Shown in pieces: positions 16,285 to 26,093 of a stretch of 64,000 bases of DNA. Positions within the stretch are counted from its first letter, which is position 1; each line of letters opens with the position of its first letter. Source of the stretch: Mucilaginibacter cryoferens (GTDB lineage: Bacteria; Bacteroidota; Bacteroidia; Sphingobacteriales; Sphingobacteriaceae); assembly GCF_014205845.1 (NCBI RefSeq), contig NZ_JACHCR010000004.1, forward strand, positions 310,001 to 374,000. Reading direction: 5' to 3'. Made by a program: the position numbers and the translations under genes. The notes under the pieces were generated by a model. It was not told the DNA's origin, did not search any database, and saw only the letters and a list, made by a program, of their open reading frames with translations.

Positions 16285-19200
16285 CTACTCGTCCTCGTCT
16301 GGTTTTGTAACAATGGGGGTGGAGTTGGTTACCGGGCTTGGGGTTACCGGCGCTTGCTTGCGTTTACCGCTTCTGAAAAGGTTACGAATAAACTCACCAA
16401 AGGTGTCAAAATCTCGTTGATACACCAAACCTACGCCATTAACATATTGTGGTAATAGCTGGTTATTTAAGTTATTAAGGGTGGTGCTGTTTAATATTCG
16501 GTAGGAGTATCGGGCGGTAAGGTTACCATCTTTCCTTATCTGGTACAGCGCTTCAAAATCTTTATTGATCACATTAAAGCTCTGACTAAACAGCGTGCTG
16601 CTGTTGTTGTTAAACAAATCGTTTGATGCGGTATTGGTAAACAAACTTCCGTTAAATGATAGCCTGCCGTCAAAAAAACGAAGCGATGCACTGGCCTCGT
16701 TAATGGAGCGAATGTTAAGATCGAAGTATTTGATGTTTGATTGTGCTATTAAACTATTTAGCTTATTAAATGCAAACTCACTTACCGCCTCGCCGGCTGT
16801 GCCTATAACCTGGTTGGTTAAGCTGTTGTTGGCTCCCGATGAAAAGTTACGCCTCACAATAATACTAAGCGCCTGCTGACTACGGTTGTTATTATCGGCC
16901 AGGTAAGTGGCCACATCATCTTTTACCGATGGGTCTGTAGGGAAGTTAAAATCAAAATCAATTACCGGTAGCAATAACGATTTGGTTAATATCAGCTCGG
17001 CCTGTACCAATACCTGCTTGTTGCCTTGTGGCGATTGTAAGCCGGCGGCCGTATATAAAGGCGAGCGGTCTGTACGCACCTCATAAAGTGCCTTCAGGTT
17101 TATTTCTGCGTTTGATGGGTTGCCCGTCCACCTGATGGTACCACCCTGGCTTACGGTAAAGTTTTTACTGATAAAGTTTTTGGCTGTAAACTCAAATTTA
17201 CCGGTGGTAATCAAAAAGTCGCCGTACATTTCAAAATCGCCAAGGCTGTTAATGTTTAGCTTCAGGTTTTTGGCTACGCCGCTGCCTTCCAGCTGCCCGT
17301 AATCGGTGGCCAATCTAACTATGGTTTTTTCGTCGGCAGTTAAATCAAAATTAAGGGTAACACCATTAAATGCGCGTACTTTTTCAACCGCTTTTGCGGT
17401 ATCGCTGTGGCTCACAAATTTTATAAAATCGTAATCGCTGGCGGTTGATGAGGTGTTTAAAGGGATGTTAAAAATAGTACCTGCCTCAGTGCTGGCGGTA
17501 ATATCAATTTTCATGTTATCAACCGGGCCCTTAAAGCTAAAATTACCAGTGCCATAAGCGGTGCCGTAATAAACGTGATTATCTTTAAAAGTGGTGTTAA
17601 GGGCCAGCAGGTTTTTGGCAACCAGGTCAACCTCAATATCGGGATTTGCCGGGTTGTTTAAATCTACCGTTCCGTTGGCAGTACCGGTACCTCCTTTTTT
17701 GTCTTTTAAAACCATGTTATCAATTTTAATAACACTATTAGCTACATTCAACTTGGTGTTTACAGTGTATGGGGTTTTTAAGTAGTTAACGGTAACGCCA
17801 GTATTTACCAGGGTAACATCGCCATTTAACTGCGGTTTTGAAGGGCTGCCTGTGAGTTTTAAATTGGTTGATATATTGCCCTTAATATCAGATACCAGGT
17901 CTTTAATAAAAGGCTCAAAAATAATGGCCTCTGTTTGGTTCATCTTTACATCAAAATCAAGGTTATCCTCCGTATCATTCCCAAAAGCATAAATGCCGGC
18001 AAGGTTCATGGTCTCGAGGCCGCGGTTAACAATGTTCAGCTTCATGTTGGCTTGTTTACGGTCGTTGCCCAGGGTTGATACCAGTTTTACATCACCAATA
18101 AGCGTTTTGTTCATGGTAAGCGAATCGATGCTTAAATGCGCGTCTATCCCCGGCGATTTGGTAATGGCCGTCATATTTACATCCCCGTTAAGTGAGCCTT
18201 TTAAAAATATACCCGATGTTTTGGTAAGCTGATTAAAGGTACGCATGTTAAATTGCTCAAAGGAGAGCTTAAGCTGGTCTGCCGGGTTATCGGATATAAA
18301 ACCGTTGATCTTTACTTTTTGGGCGCCGTTCGAGAGCTCAAAACCCTGCACCTGGGTTTTACCATCAAGCAGGCGAATGCGTACCTGGTCTTGTATTTTC
18401 CATTTTTCTTTTTCGAGGATCACATCAGATGGCAGCAGTGTTAATTTGGCGGTGGTATCTTTGCCAAATTTAACAAGGCCGTAAAGATCCAGCTGATTTA
18501 CCGCGTTTTTATCAGATAGCTTCACGTTAAAATTTAAACTATCGTTTTTAAGGAAGTTGGTAATGTTAATATCCTTAATAAAAAGACTATCGGTAATGTC
18601 AACCTTTTTTAACGAAACGTTGAGGCCCAGCATACTATCTGAAGTGCTTTCGTCTATAATAAAATCGTGGAAAACAATTTTACCATATTTAAAGGTTTTT
18701 ATATAGCCCGATAATGCAGCCGTTTTGTTTTTAGAATCAAACTGGCCGGTAAAGGTACCCTGGTCCGGAATTTTCAGATCTGGTAAAAATATAGCCGTCA
18801 GCGGGTCGATGTTTTTAATGTTGAGATTAAAATCAAACAGCTCGGGTTGGGGTGTTACAATAGTGGTTTGTATAGATGGGATATACTTTTTTACAATGGT
18901 TTTAAAGTACGATGGCAGGGTGGCCAGATCAAAGCTGCCCTTGATATTGGCATCCGCGAAATCGGATTTTAATGCTATTTCCCTCGAATCGCCCTCTCCG
19001 TTTGCCGATAGGTAAAGCGAATCGGCTTGGTAATTATTGCGTGGGTCTACAATTCTGATAGGCGATAGTAAAATATCGCCCTGTAAGTTTTTAAGATCGT
19101 TACCAGAAAATACCGTTTTTAGCTGGGTGCTTACGGTTATGGTATCTTTTATCAGTTTTAGCGCGTTTAATTTAGCATCCTGGATAGTAGCCGTTAAATC

Positions 19201-20727
19201 AAACGAAGGTAAAGCCGGCGCTAAATTCACTTTTCCTTTAAGATCCAGTTTTACATTTTTATCATTAATAGTGATGTGTCCATCAGCAAGTTTTTTAACA
19301 AAGGAGCCTTTGCCGGTAAGGTTACTGTAGGTATAATTGTTAAAGGTAATATACTTAATGGCGACATCGCCGCGTTCGTTCAAGGTTTTAAGATCGCTGC
19401 CGCTGCCTTTTATATTGGAGGTAAAGGTGGTGCGCCCCAATGAACTTTCGTCAAGCAGCGAACCCAGATCAAAATCGAATGCATCTATTTTGCCGCTATA
19501 GCTGGGGTTGCCTTTTTTGTCGATTTTAAGGTTAATGTCCGAATCAAAACGGCCAAGCTTGGTTTTAAAAATACCATAGGCAACAAAATCGTTTTGTAGG
19601 CCTGTAAAGCGGCCGGTGAAATTAACGTTGCCAAACTTGTTAATAATATCGGGTACTTTTAAGTTTGGCTGACCGGAAAAATGACTGATTAAATAATCAA
19701 TATCTTTTTTGTTGGATGCTATCTGGTCAAACTTCAGCTCCAGGAAAGTGTTATCCCAATCTGGTAATCCCCGTAAATTAAAATCGCCCTTTACAAAAGT
19801 AGCCTGGCCGCCGGTAATGGTTACGCCTGTTGATTTGATGTTGCTAACGGTGCCCTTAGCACGGCCATCCAAACCCAGATCGAAGGTTACCTTTTCTAAG
19901 CCATCTGTAAAGTAAGCGATATCTGCCGATGACACCCGCGACGATTTAAACTCGGCATCCATGTGCACCCGGGTATTAAACTCGTCAAAATCGCTAAACG
20001 ATTTAAAGCGCATCCTGAAATAATCTTTGATATAGGAGTGCCCGGTTCTCAGATACATGTTTTGCGCCAGTATCTGGTTGGTATCAACGGTGATATTGGA
20101 GGTGAGGTTTTTAACATAAAAACCACTTTTTTCTGCCAGGGTAAGGTTTTGCACGTTGCCTTTAAACAGGTGGTTTTTAATATCCATATCTAAAACAACG
20201 GTGCTAAAATGCTTTACATCAATATCATCAAAGTTAACCTGGGCCATTACCGTATCAATCAACTGATTTTTATAACGGAAATGGAAGTTGTTGATAGTTA
20301 TCTTATCAAAGTTAAGCGTCCAGGGTTTGCCGGTAGTTTTTGCTGTATCGCCCGAATTAAAATAGTCAATTATAAAACTGAGGTTGGTGGTACTGTCTTT
20401 TTGTTTTTTGAGGTAAAATGAACCATTGTCGAGCTCAATTGCCGAAAAGTTGATAACCCGCTTTTTAATACTGCTAAAAATAGAGAAGCCGTTGATGTCA
20501 ACAGCCAGTTTGGGGGTGTTTAGAAGGGTATCTTTCTTTTTATCCAGCACATATAAACCTTCAATCACTACGGTGGTAAATGGCCTTATGTACAGGCTTT
20601 TTATATTCACGGTAGTGTGCAGCTCGTCCGACAAATATTGAGTCGCCTTTTTAGCGGCCCATGTTTGTACGGGTTTATATTGAAAAGCCAGTAAAAGTAT
20701 GCTCAGTGTCAATAATATCAACAACAC
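16285..20727 (-). CDS. TamB/DUF490-family translocation-assembly protein (AsmA-like)
   Basis: This very large protein (1480 residues from the GTG at 20727) has one N-terminal membrane anchor and a long periplasmic chain of repeating beta-strands, as in the AsmA/TamB bridge proteins. The DUF490 region is at the C-terminus (about 1000-1480), with YLADNNNRSQQALSIIVRRN and late YSYRILNST/YVNGVGLVYQRDF segments. Such proteins move lipids or help outer-membrane protein assembly. The start is uncertain: the frame stays open upstream to 20796 with a Lys-rich stretch (KHKVIKKALK) that looks like the cytosolic end of the anchor, but there is no ATG/GTG/TTG there. It is divergent from tsaD, with about 170 bases between. 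Confidence 0.85.
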   Translation of the reverse strand: MLLILLTLSILLLAFQYKPVQTWAAKKATQYLSDELHTTVNIKSLYIRPFTTVVIEGLYVLDKKKDTLLNTPKLAVDINGFSIFSSIKKRVINFSAIELDNGSFYLKKQKDSTTNLSFIIDYFNSGDTAKTTGKPWTLNFDKITINNFHFRYKNQLIDTVMAQVNFDDIDVKHFSTVVLDMDIKNHLFKGNVQNLTLAEKSGFYVKNLTSNITVDTNQILAQNMYLRTGHSYIKDYFRMRFKSFSDFDEFNTRVHMDAEFKSSRVSSADIAYFTDGLEKVTFDLGLDGRAKGTVSNIKSTGVTITGGQATFVKGDFNLRGLPDWDNTFLELKFDQIASNKKDIDYLISHFSGQPNLKVPDIINKFGNVNFTGRFTGLQNDFVAYGIFKTKLGRFDSDINLKIDKKGNPSYSGKIDAFDFDLGSLLDESSLGRTTFTSNIKGSGSDLKTLNERGDVAIKYITFNNYTYSNLTGKGSFVKKLADGHITINDKNVKLDLKGKVNLAPALPSFDLTATIQDAKLNALKLIKDTITVSTQLKTVFSGNDLKNLQGDILLSPIRIVDPRNNYQADSLYLSANGEGDSREIALKSDFADANIKGSFDLATLPSYFKTIVKKYIPSIQTTIVTPQPELFDFNLNIKNIDPLTAIFLPDLKIPDQGTFTGQFDSKNKTAALSGYIKTFKYGKIVFHDFIIDESTSDSMLGLNVSLKKVDITDSLFIKDINITNFLKNDSLNFNVKLSDKNAVNQLDLYGLVKFGKDTTAKLTLLPSDVILEKEKWKIQDQVRIRLLDGKTQVQGFELSNGAQKVKINGFISDNPADQLKLSFEQFNMRTFNQLTKTSGIFLKGSLNGDVNMTAITKSPGIDAHLSIDSLTMNKTLIGDVKLVSTLGNDRKQANMKLNIVNRGLETMNLAGIYAFGNDTEDNLDFDVKMNQTEAIIFEPFIKDLVSDIKGNISTNLKLTGSPSKPQLNGDVTLVNTGVTVNYLKTPYTVNTKLNVANSVIKIDNMVLKDKKGGTGTANGTVDLNNPANPDIEVDLVAKNLLALNTTFKDNHVYYGTAYGTGNFSFKGPVDNMKIDITASTEAGTIFNIPLNTSSTASDYDFIKFVSHSDTAKAVEKVRAFNGVTLNFDLTADEKTIVRLATDYGQLEGSGVAKNLKLNINSLGDFEMYGDFLITTGKFEFTAKNFISKNFTVSQGGTIRWTGNPSNAEINLKALYEVRTDRSPLYTAAGLQSPQGNKQVLVQAELILTKSLLLPVIDFDFNFPTDPSVKDDVATYLADNNNRSQQALSIIVRRNFSSGANNSLTNQVIGTAGEAVSEFAFNKLNSLIAQSNIKYFDLNIRSINEASASLRFFDGRLSFNGSLFTNTASNDLFNNNSSTLFSQSFNVINKDFEALYQIRKDGNLTARYSYRILNSTTLNNLNNQLLPQYVNGVGLVYQRDFDTFGEFIRNLFRSGKRKQAPVTPSPVTNSTPIVTKPDEDE

Positions 20728-20897
20728 CAGCCCGAATACTATTTTGAGTGCTTTTTTAATAACTTTGTGTTTAATTAAAAATTCAAAAGTAAAAATTCAA
20801 AAAAGCCCTAAAGGTTTTCACTTTCTGAATTTAATTTATAATCTGTCAATAATAAAGGTCTTTTTGACTTTTACCTTTTGACTTTTGACTTAAAAAT

Positions 20898-21899
20898 GTG
20901 CCTGTAATATTAGGAATTGAATCTTCATGTGATGATACCTCGGCCTCGGTTTGTGTTGATGGTGTAATACTAAGCAATGTTATTGCTAACCAAAGCATTC
21001 ACGAGGCGTATGGTGGTGTTGTCCCTGAGCTTGCCTCAAGGGTTCATCAGCAAAATATTGTTCCTGCCGTTCAACAAGCACTATTGAACGCAAAAGTAAA
21101 CAAAAATGATATTGATGCAGTAGCTTTTACGCGCGGGCCTGGCCTTTTAGGCTCATTATTAGTAGGGGTATCGTTTGCCAAGGCATTTGCACTGGCACAA
21201 AAAGCACCCCTGGTAGAAATTAATCACATGCAGGCCCATATATTGGCTCACTTTATTGGCGATCATAAACCCACATTTCCGTTTTTGTGCCTTACTGTTT
21301 CTGGGGGGCATACGCAGATAGTTTTGGTGAAAGATTATTTTGAGATGGAGATCATAGGCCAAACATTGGATGATGCCGCCGGCGAGGCTATGGACAAAAC
21401 CAGCAAGATATTAGGTTTGCCATATCCCGGTGGGCCACTGATAGATAAATACGCGCGCCAGGGCAATCCGGATGCATACAAGTTTCCCGAGCCGCAGATA
21501 GCCGGTTTTGATTTTAGCTTTAGTGGTTTAAAAACTTCTATCTTATATTTCATCCGGGATAATGTTGCTAAGAACCCCGATTTTATTGCTGAAAATCTGG
21601 CTGATATTTGTGCATCTGTTGAAAAGCGGATAGTTACCATTTTGCTTAATAAGTTTGAGAAGGCTGCCAAAGAGCAGGGTATTAAACAATTGGCTTTGGC
21701 GGGTGGGGTATCGGCAAACACAGGTTTAAGGTTGGGTTTACAAGCGCTTTGCGAAAAAAATGGCTGGGAGGGTTTTATACCCAAAATGGAATACTGTACA
21801 GATAACGCGGCCATGATAGCCATAGCCGGTTACTACAAATATTTAAAAGGCGAATTTATAGGGCAGGAAGTTGCACCTATGGCGAGGATGATATTTTAA
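20898..21899 (+). CDS. tsaD: tRNA N6-adenosine threonylcarbamoyltransferase
   Basis: This 333-residue cytoplasmic enzyme installs t6A37 in ANN-decoding tRNAs, transferring threonylcarbamoyl from TsaC's product with TsaB and TsaE. The ASKHA fold starts VILGIESSCDDTSAS. The metal-binding histidines are H110 and H114 (NHMQAH), and TVSGGHTQIVLV and the late CTDNAAMIA complete the site. The start codon is GTG at 20898, so the protein begins MPVILGIESS, the usual family start; an ATG two bases earlier is out of frame and closes after three codons. Length is normal. Confidence 0.97.
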   Translation: MPVILGIESSCDDTSASVCVDGVILSNVIANQSIHEAYGGVVPELASRVHQQNIVPAVQQALLNAKVNKNDIDAVAFTRGPGLLGSLLVGVSFAKAFALAQKAPLVEINHMQAHILAHFIGDHKPTFPFLCLTVSGGHTQIVLVKDYFEMEIIGQTLDDAAGEAMDKTSKILGLPYPGGPLIDKYARQGNPDAYKFPEPQIAGFDFSFSGLKTSILYFIRDNVAKNPDFIAENLADICASVEKRIVTILLNKFEKAAKEQGIKQLALAGGVSANTGLRLGLQALCEKNGWEGFIPKMEYCTDNAAMIAIAGYYKYLKGEFIGQEVAPMARMIF

Positions 21900-21905
21900 G
21901 CCCGG

Positions 21906-22001
21906 CCCCCTAACCCCCTGAAGGGGGAACTGGAGGAGGGTTACATTTTTTATTTAGTACTTTTGCAAATCAAAACATTCCCCCTTTAGGGGGTTAGGGG
22001 G
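21906..22001. repeat. CCCCCTAACCCCC inverted repeat
   Basis: CCCCCTAACCCCCTGAAGGG (from 21906) is inverted at CCCTTTAGGGGGTTAGGGGG (ending 22001), with about 55 bases between. Each arm also folds on itself. It starts six bases after the tsaD stop and ends four bases before the next start codon. Confidence 0.7.
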
Positions 22002-22005
22002 CTAT

Positions 22006-22176
22006 ATGAACATTCCATCATTAATTTTCTGGGCGGTATTTGTGCTGCCAATGGTTGCTTTTTTAGTTTGGCTTATGCGCCAGGATAAGAAAAAAGGCGT
22101 AACCGGCCTTGTGGTATTGGCTATAACCGTTATTGGCGGTATAGTTTATATGTACATTAAAACGGGTGGCAAATAA
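22006..22176 (+). CDS. Small membrane protein, 56 residues
   Basis: The frame from the ATG at 22006 codes for MNIPSLIFWAVFVLPMVAFL, then a short basic loop MRQDKKKGV and a second hydrophobic segment (LVVLAITVIGGIVYMYI), ending KTGGK. Two membrane helices with a positively charged turn give a hairpin topology. No family name is known to me. A repeat arm ends four bases before the start codon, so its translation signals may be unusual. The clean two-helix pattern favours a real gene. Confidence 0.6.
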   Translation: MNIPSLIFWAVFVLPMVAFLVWLMRQDKKKGVTGLVVLAITVIGGIVYMYIKTGGK

Positions 22177-22273
22177 TTTAGGTTATTGGTTGATTGGGTT
22201 GAGTGGTTGATTAAGTTAATGAGGATCGGTGGTTTTATGAAGGGATTACTTTGAATCTATTCGAGAACATACC

Positions 22274-22864
22274 TTAAATCACCGGCGTAACTAATCCTTT
22301 ATAAAACGTTTGCGCGTAGCCGGCAATAGCGGTAGCCATATCCAATCCGTTAATTATTTTGCGGGCGTTTATCCAATCGGCTTTTGTGGCTGTAAAATAC
22401 TTGCCCAGGCCAACGCCGGTAAATAAACCGCCTGTCATCCCCTTTATCATAATACGTGCTGCCGTTTGTGGCTCTAAAGCCAATTCGGGATTTTCTAATA
22501 GTGCAATCTGTAAAAGGTTGCCCATGCTTTGATAGTTCTCGTACCAGGTTAGCTGTACATAACCACGGCCATAGTATAATTTATCTGGTGTGGTATAAGG
22601 AATGCGATGACCGGGGCCGCCGCCCATTTTTAGTTTTTTACCATAATCGTGCCCCGCGCCTTTGCCAAATTCGCTTATGGGTTCCATCGTTTTAGCACAC
22701 TCGTGAAAAACTGTGCCCAGCACGTAGGCTGCTTTACGCTGATCGGTAATTCCGGTGTCATCAATCGCTTTTAAAATAGTTTCGATACCATCAATCTGGC
22801 TTTGTAAAAGGTGACCACCAAACATAGGACGAATGGTGTCATAAAGGTGTTTTGTACCCGACAT
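22274..22864 (-). CDS. GH19-family lysozyme/chitinase-like hydrolase
   Basis: This 196-residue protein has the GH19 fold used by plant chitinases and phage endolysins. VFHECAKTMEPISE (52-65) carries the general-acid glutamate E55, and YYGRGYVQLTWYENY (97-111) is the GH19 substrate-cleft signature. There is no signal peptide and no membrane segment, so release would need another route, as for phage endolysins that use a holin. No phage genes are nearby. It likely cleaves peptidoglycan or GlcNAc polymers. A terminator at 23043-23077 separates it from uvrA. Confidence 0.85.
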   Translation of the reverse strand: MSGTKHLYDTIRPMFGGHLLQSQIDGIETILKAIDDTGITDQRKAAYVLGTVFHECAKTMEPISEFGKGAGHDYGKKLKMGGGPGHRIPYTTPDKLYYGRGYVQLTWYENYQSMGNLLQIALLENPELALEPQTAARIMIKGMTGGLFTGVGLGKYFTATKADWINARKIINGLDMATAIAGYAQTFYKGLVTPVI

Positions 22865-23042
22865 AAATTTAAGATTTAGAAGTTAATTGCCTTTGGCCGT
22901 TATCACATCCTACACAGATAGATATTTGTTTGAGGAGAAAAGATAAGATGTAGGCCTTGTAGTGTAAATATAGATGTTGCGGTCAGGGATTGCAAGGCAA
23001 AATATTGTCAGTAAGACTGGTATGTTTATAGGTAGCACAAAA

Positions 23043-23077
23043 AAGGCGTTTACAGTTTTTTGCTGTAAACGCCTTTT
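23043..23077. terminator. Terminator downstream of uvrA
   Basis: GGCGTTTACAG (23045-23055) pairs with CTGTAAACGCC (23063-23073), with A-rich and T-rich flanks on both sides. It lies 23 bases beyond the uvrA stop and serves uvrA on the minus strand. Confidence 0.85.
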
Positions 23078-23099
23078 TATAATCTTACGGGTTTATTTT

Positions 23100-26093
23100 T
23101 TACTTGCCGAAGCGCTCTTTTAAATAATACCCTGTATGCGATTTTTTTTCTTTGATCAAATTTTCTGGTGTGCCTTCAAATACTATTTTACCTCCGCGGT
23201 CGCCGCCATCGGGGCCGATGTCAATTACCCAGTCGGCGCATTTAATAACATCCATATTATGTTCAATTACAATAATGGTATTGCCATGCTCCAGCAGGGC
23301 ATCAAAAGATTTCAGCAGCTTTTTAATATCGGCAAAGTGTAAGCCGGTTGTGGGCTCATCAAAAATGAAAAGCGTTTTGTGCGTATTGTTACCCTTTACC
23401 AGGAAAGATGCCAGCTTAATACGCTGTGCCTCGCCACCAGATAATGTGTTTGATGACTGCCCTAATTGTACATACCCTAAACCAACATCAACCAGGGGTT
23501 TTATTTTGGCAATTATCTTGGGTTCTTTGGCAAAAAACGCCAAAGCCTCGTCGATGGTCATGTGTAATACCTCGGCTACGTTCTTCTCGTTGTAGGCAAT
23601 ATCCAGAATATGCTGTTTAAAACGGTTGCCGCCGCAGGTTTCGCAGGTTAAAAATATATCTGCCATAAACTGCATCTCTATCTTCACCTCGCCTTCACCC
23701 TGGCAAACATCGCACCTGCCGCCCTCTACGTTAAAAGAAAAGGCAGATGGTTTCAGACCCGCCGCTTTGGCTGCCGGTTGTGATGCATACAGGTTGCGGA
23801 TCTCGTCCCAGGCTTTAACATAGGTAACCGGGTTGGAGCGCGACGAACGGCCGATAGGGTTTTGATCAACCATTTCTACCTGTTCTATTTTAGCGTAATC
23901 GCCCTCAATGCTATCGTATGAACCCGTTTGCTCGCCAGAGTAATTGCCCAGCGTTTTTTGCAGGGCAGGGGCAAGTATGCGTTTTACCAAACTGGTTTTA
24001 CCAGAGCCGGATACACCGGTAACTACGGTAAGCACACCAAGTGGGAACTTAGCGTTTACATGCTGCAGGTTATTTTCACGCCCGCCCTTTATCTCAATAA
24101 AATCGTGCCATTTGCGGCGGCTGGCTGGGATAGCTATCTCATCCTTACCGCTCAGGTAACGACCGGTTAAGCTATTATCGTCTTTTATAATTTCGTCATA
24201 AGTACCGGTGAAAATCAACTCGCCGCCATGGGTGCCTGCTTCAGGGCCAATATCAATAATATGGTCGGCAGCTTTCATGATCTCTTCCTCGTGCTCAACT
24301 ACCAAAACGGTATTGCCCACATCGCGCAGCGATTTTAGCACACCAATTAAGCGTTGGGTATCGCGTGGGTGCAGGCCTATGCTTGGTTCGTCCAATACAT
24401 AAATAGAGCCTACCAGGCTGCTGCCTAAAGAAGTAGCCAGGTTAATACGCTGCGATTCGCCGCCCGAGAGGGTGTTTGACAGGCGGTTAAGCGTTAAATA
24501 GCTTAGGCCTACATCATTTAAAAACACCAGGCGGTTAGTTATCTCCATTAACAAGCGCTTGCCAATTTTAGCATCGGTTTCGCTCAGTTCCAAACTTTGA
24601 AAAAACTCCAGGGCTTTATCCAAAGGCATCAATACCACATCGGTTATCGAACGTTGGTTGATCTTTACATACGATGCATCCTGGCGTAAACGGCTGCCCT
24701 TACACTCGGGGCAACTTGTTTTACCCCGGTACCGCGATAGCAAAACACGGTATTGAATTTTATAGGTTTGCTCTTCCATCTCCTTGAAAAACTCATCAAG
24801 GCCACGGAAAAATTTATTACCTGTCCAAAGCAGCTTTTGCTCTTTAGCGGTAAGCTGGTTGTATTGGCGATGGATAGGGAAATCAAACTTGAGGGCATGC
24901 TTTACCAGGTTATCGTTCCATTCGCGCATTTTTTCGCCGCGCCATGGGGCAATTGCTCCATCATATATCGATTTACTTTTATCCGGAATAACCAGGTCTT
25001 CATCAATGCCAATTACCTTACCATAGCCCTCGCATTTTTTGCAGGCTCCGTAGGGGTTGTTAAAACTGAAAAAGTTAGGAGAGGGTTCTTCAAATTTAAT
25101 CCCGTCTAATTCAAACCGGTCGCAAAAAAAGCGCTCGGTTTCTTTTGGTTCCCTCTCTTCATTTAGAGTCCTCCCTTCCTGGGAGGATTTAGGAGGGGCT
25201 TGCTCCTGGTAGCGTACGTAGCAGTCGCCTTTACCCTCAAAAAACGCGGTCTGGATAGAATCACCTAAACGGCTTACGGTTTCATCTTCCTCGTTTTTGC
25301 TGATCCGGTCGATAACGATGCGTACCGCGTTATAGGTATCGGCAGAGTGCGTTGCCGCATTGGCGGTTTCTGTATCACTTACTGCCTTTGTTTTTTTACC
25401 TTTTGCCTTTAAGCTTTCACCTTTTACCTCTTCTACCAGCCACGATCCATCATCAACAATGCTGGTATCTTCTAAAAGTTCTTCTATTTTAGATAGTTTG
25501 CCCTGGTACTCTACCCGTACAAAACCTTTTTGCATTAATACCGCCAACTCTTCTTTTAAGCTGCGGTTATTGTGCGGATATAATGGAGCCAGTAAAGTAA
25601 CCTGGCTTTCGTTGGGTAAGGCCAGTATAAAGTTCACCACATCGGTAACCGAATCTTTTTTTACCGGAAGGCCCGATATAGGAGAAATGGTTTTACCAAT
25701 GCGCGAGAAAAGCAGTTTCAGGTAATCGTAAATCTCGGTAGATGTACCTACGGTTGAGCGTGGATTAGAGGTAATTACTTTTTGCTCAATGGCAATGGCG
25801 GGCGCAATGCCTTTAATATAATCAACGTCGGGCTTATTCATACGGCCCAAAAACTGGCGGGCGTATGATGAAAGGCTTTCTACATAACGACGCTGCCCCT
25901 CGGCATACAAGGTATCAAAAGCAAGTGACGATTTGCCCGAACCAGACATGCCCGTTACTACAACCAGCTTGTTTTTGGGGATTGCCACATCCATATTTTT
26001 GAGGTTGTGTACACGTGCCCCTTTTATAATAATATGTTTCGACGGATCTTTTTCTGCTTCTTTACTCATGCTTTGAATTAGTTCGTGGTTCAT
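23100..26093 (-). CDS. uvrA: Excinuclease ABC subunit A
   Basis: This 997-residue damage-recognition ATPase of nucleotide excision repair dimerises and loads UvrB. Walker A of the first ABC domain is [11 protein letters not shown] (48-58), the second is [10 protein letters not shown], and both have LSGGE signatures ([22 protein letters not shown]). The second zinc module is intact (CDVC...CETC), but the first is reduced: only one cysteine ([10 protein letters not shown]) stands where a CxxC pair is usual. Two segments, about residues 218-236 and 297-316, are translated intergenic-type repeats (see 25388-25440 and 25148-25206). The first eight residues also look like a repeat, so MSKEAEKD at 26069 may be the true start. 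Confidence 0.97.
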   Translation of the reverse strand: MNHELIQSMSKEAEKDPSKHIIIKGARVHNLKNMDVAIPKNKLVVVTGMSGSGKSSLAFDTLYAEGQRRYVESLSSYARQFLGRMNKPDVDYIKGIAPAIAIEQKVITSNPRSTVGTSTEIYDYLKLLFSRIGKTISPISGLPVKKDSVTDVVNFILALPNESQVTLLAPLYPHNNRSLKEELAVLMQKGFVRVEYQGKLSKIEELLEDTSIVDDGSWLVEEVKGESLKAKGKKTKAVSDTETANAATHSADTYNAVRIVIDRISKNEEDETVSRLGDSIQTAFFEGKGDCYVRYQEQAPPKSSQEGRTLNEEREPKETERFFCDRFELDGIKFEEPSPNFFSFNNPYGACKKCEGYGKVIGIDEDLVIPDKSKSIYDGAIAPWRGEKMREWNDNLVKHALKFDFPIHRQYNQLTAKEQKLLWTGNKFFRGLDEFFKEMEEQTYKIQYRVLLSRYRGKTSCPECKGSRLRQDASYVKINQRSITDVVLMPLDKALEFFQSLELSETDAKIGKRLLMEITNRLVFLNDVGLSYLTLNRLSNTLSGGESQRINLATSLGSSLVGSIYVLDEPSIGLHPRDTQRLIGVLKSLRDVGNTVLVVEHEEEIMKAADHIIDIGPEAGTHGGELIFTGTYDEIIKDDNSLTGRYLSGKDEIAIPASRRKWHDFIEIKGGRENNLQHVNAKFPLGVLTVVTGVSGSGKTSLVKRILAPALQKTLGNYSGEQTGSYDSIEGDYAKIEQVEMVDQNPIGRSSRSNPVTYVKAWDEIRNLYASQPAAKAAGLKPSAFSFNVEGGRCDVCQGEGEVKIEMQFMADIFLTCETCGGNRFKQHILDIAYNEKNVAEVLHMTIDEALAFFAKEPKIIAKIKPLVDVGLGYVQLGQSSNTLSGGEAQRIKLASFLVKGNNTHKTLFIFDEPTTGLHFADIKKLLKSFDALLEHGNTIIVIEHNMDVIKCADWVIDIGPDGGDRGGKIVFEGTPENLIKEKKSHTGYYLKERFGK
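25148..25206 (-). repeat. REP-like repeat translated in frame inside uvrA (second insertion)
   Basis: On the coding strand, AGCCCCTCCTAAATCCTCCC then GGGAGGACT forms a CCTCCC/GGGAGG hairpin. It resembles the intergenic repeat at 48784-48873 and encodes about residues 297-316 ([15 protein letters not shown]). The frame is kept through it. Confidence 0.65.
25388..25440 (-). repeat. AAAGGTAAAAGG-type repeat translated in frame inside uvrA (first insertion)
   Basis: On the coding strand it is a purine-rich AGGTGAAAGCTTAAAGGC-AAAAGGTAAA pattern, encoding residues about 218-236 ([16 protein letters not shown]). The same type of sequence, in reverse, lies just before tsaD at 20866-20890. Confidence 0.5.

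Noticed and set aside
22274..22864. Prophage
   Set aside because: Only one lysin-like gene; no integrase, capsid, tail, terminase or attachment repeats around it.
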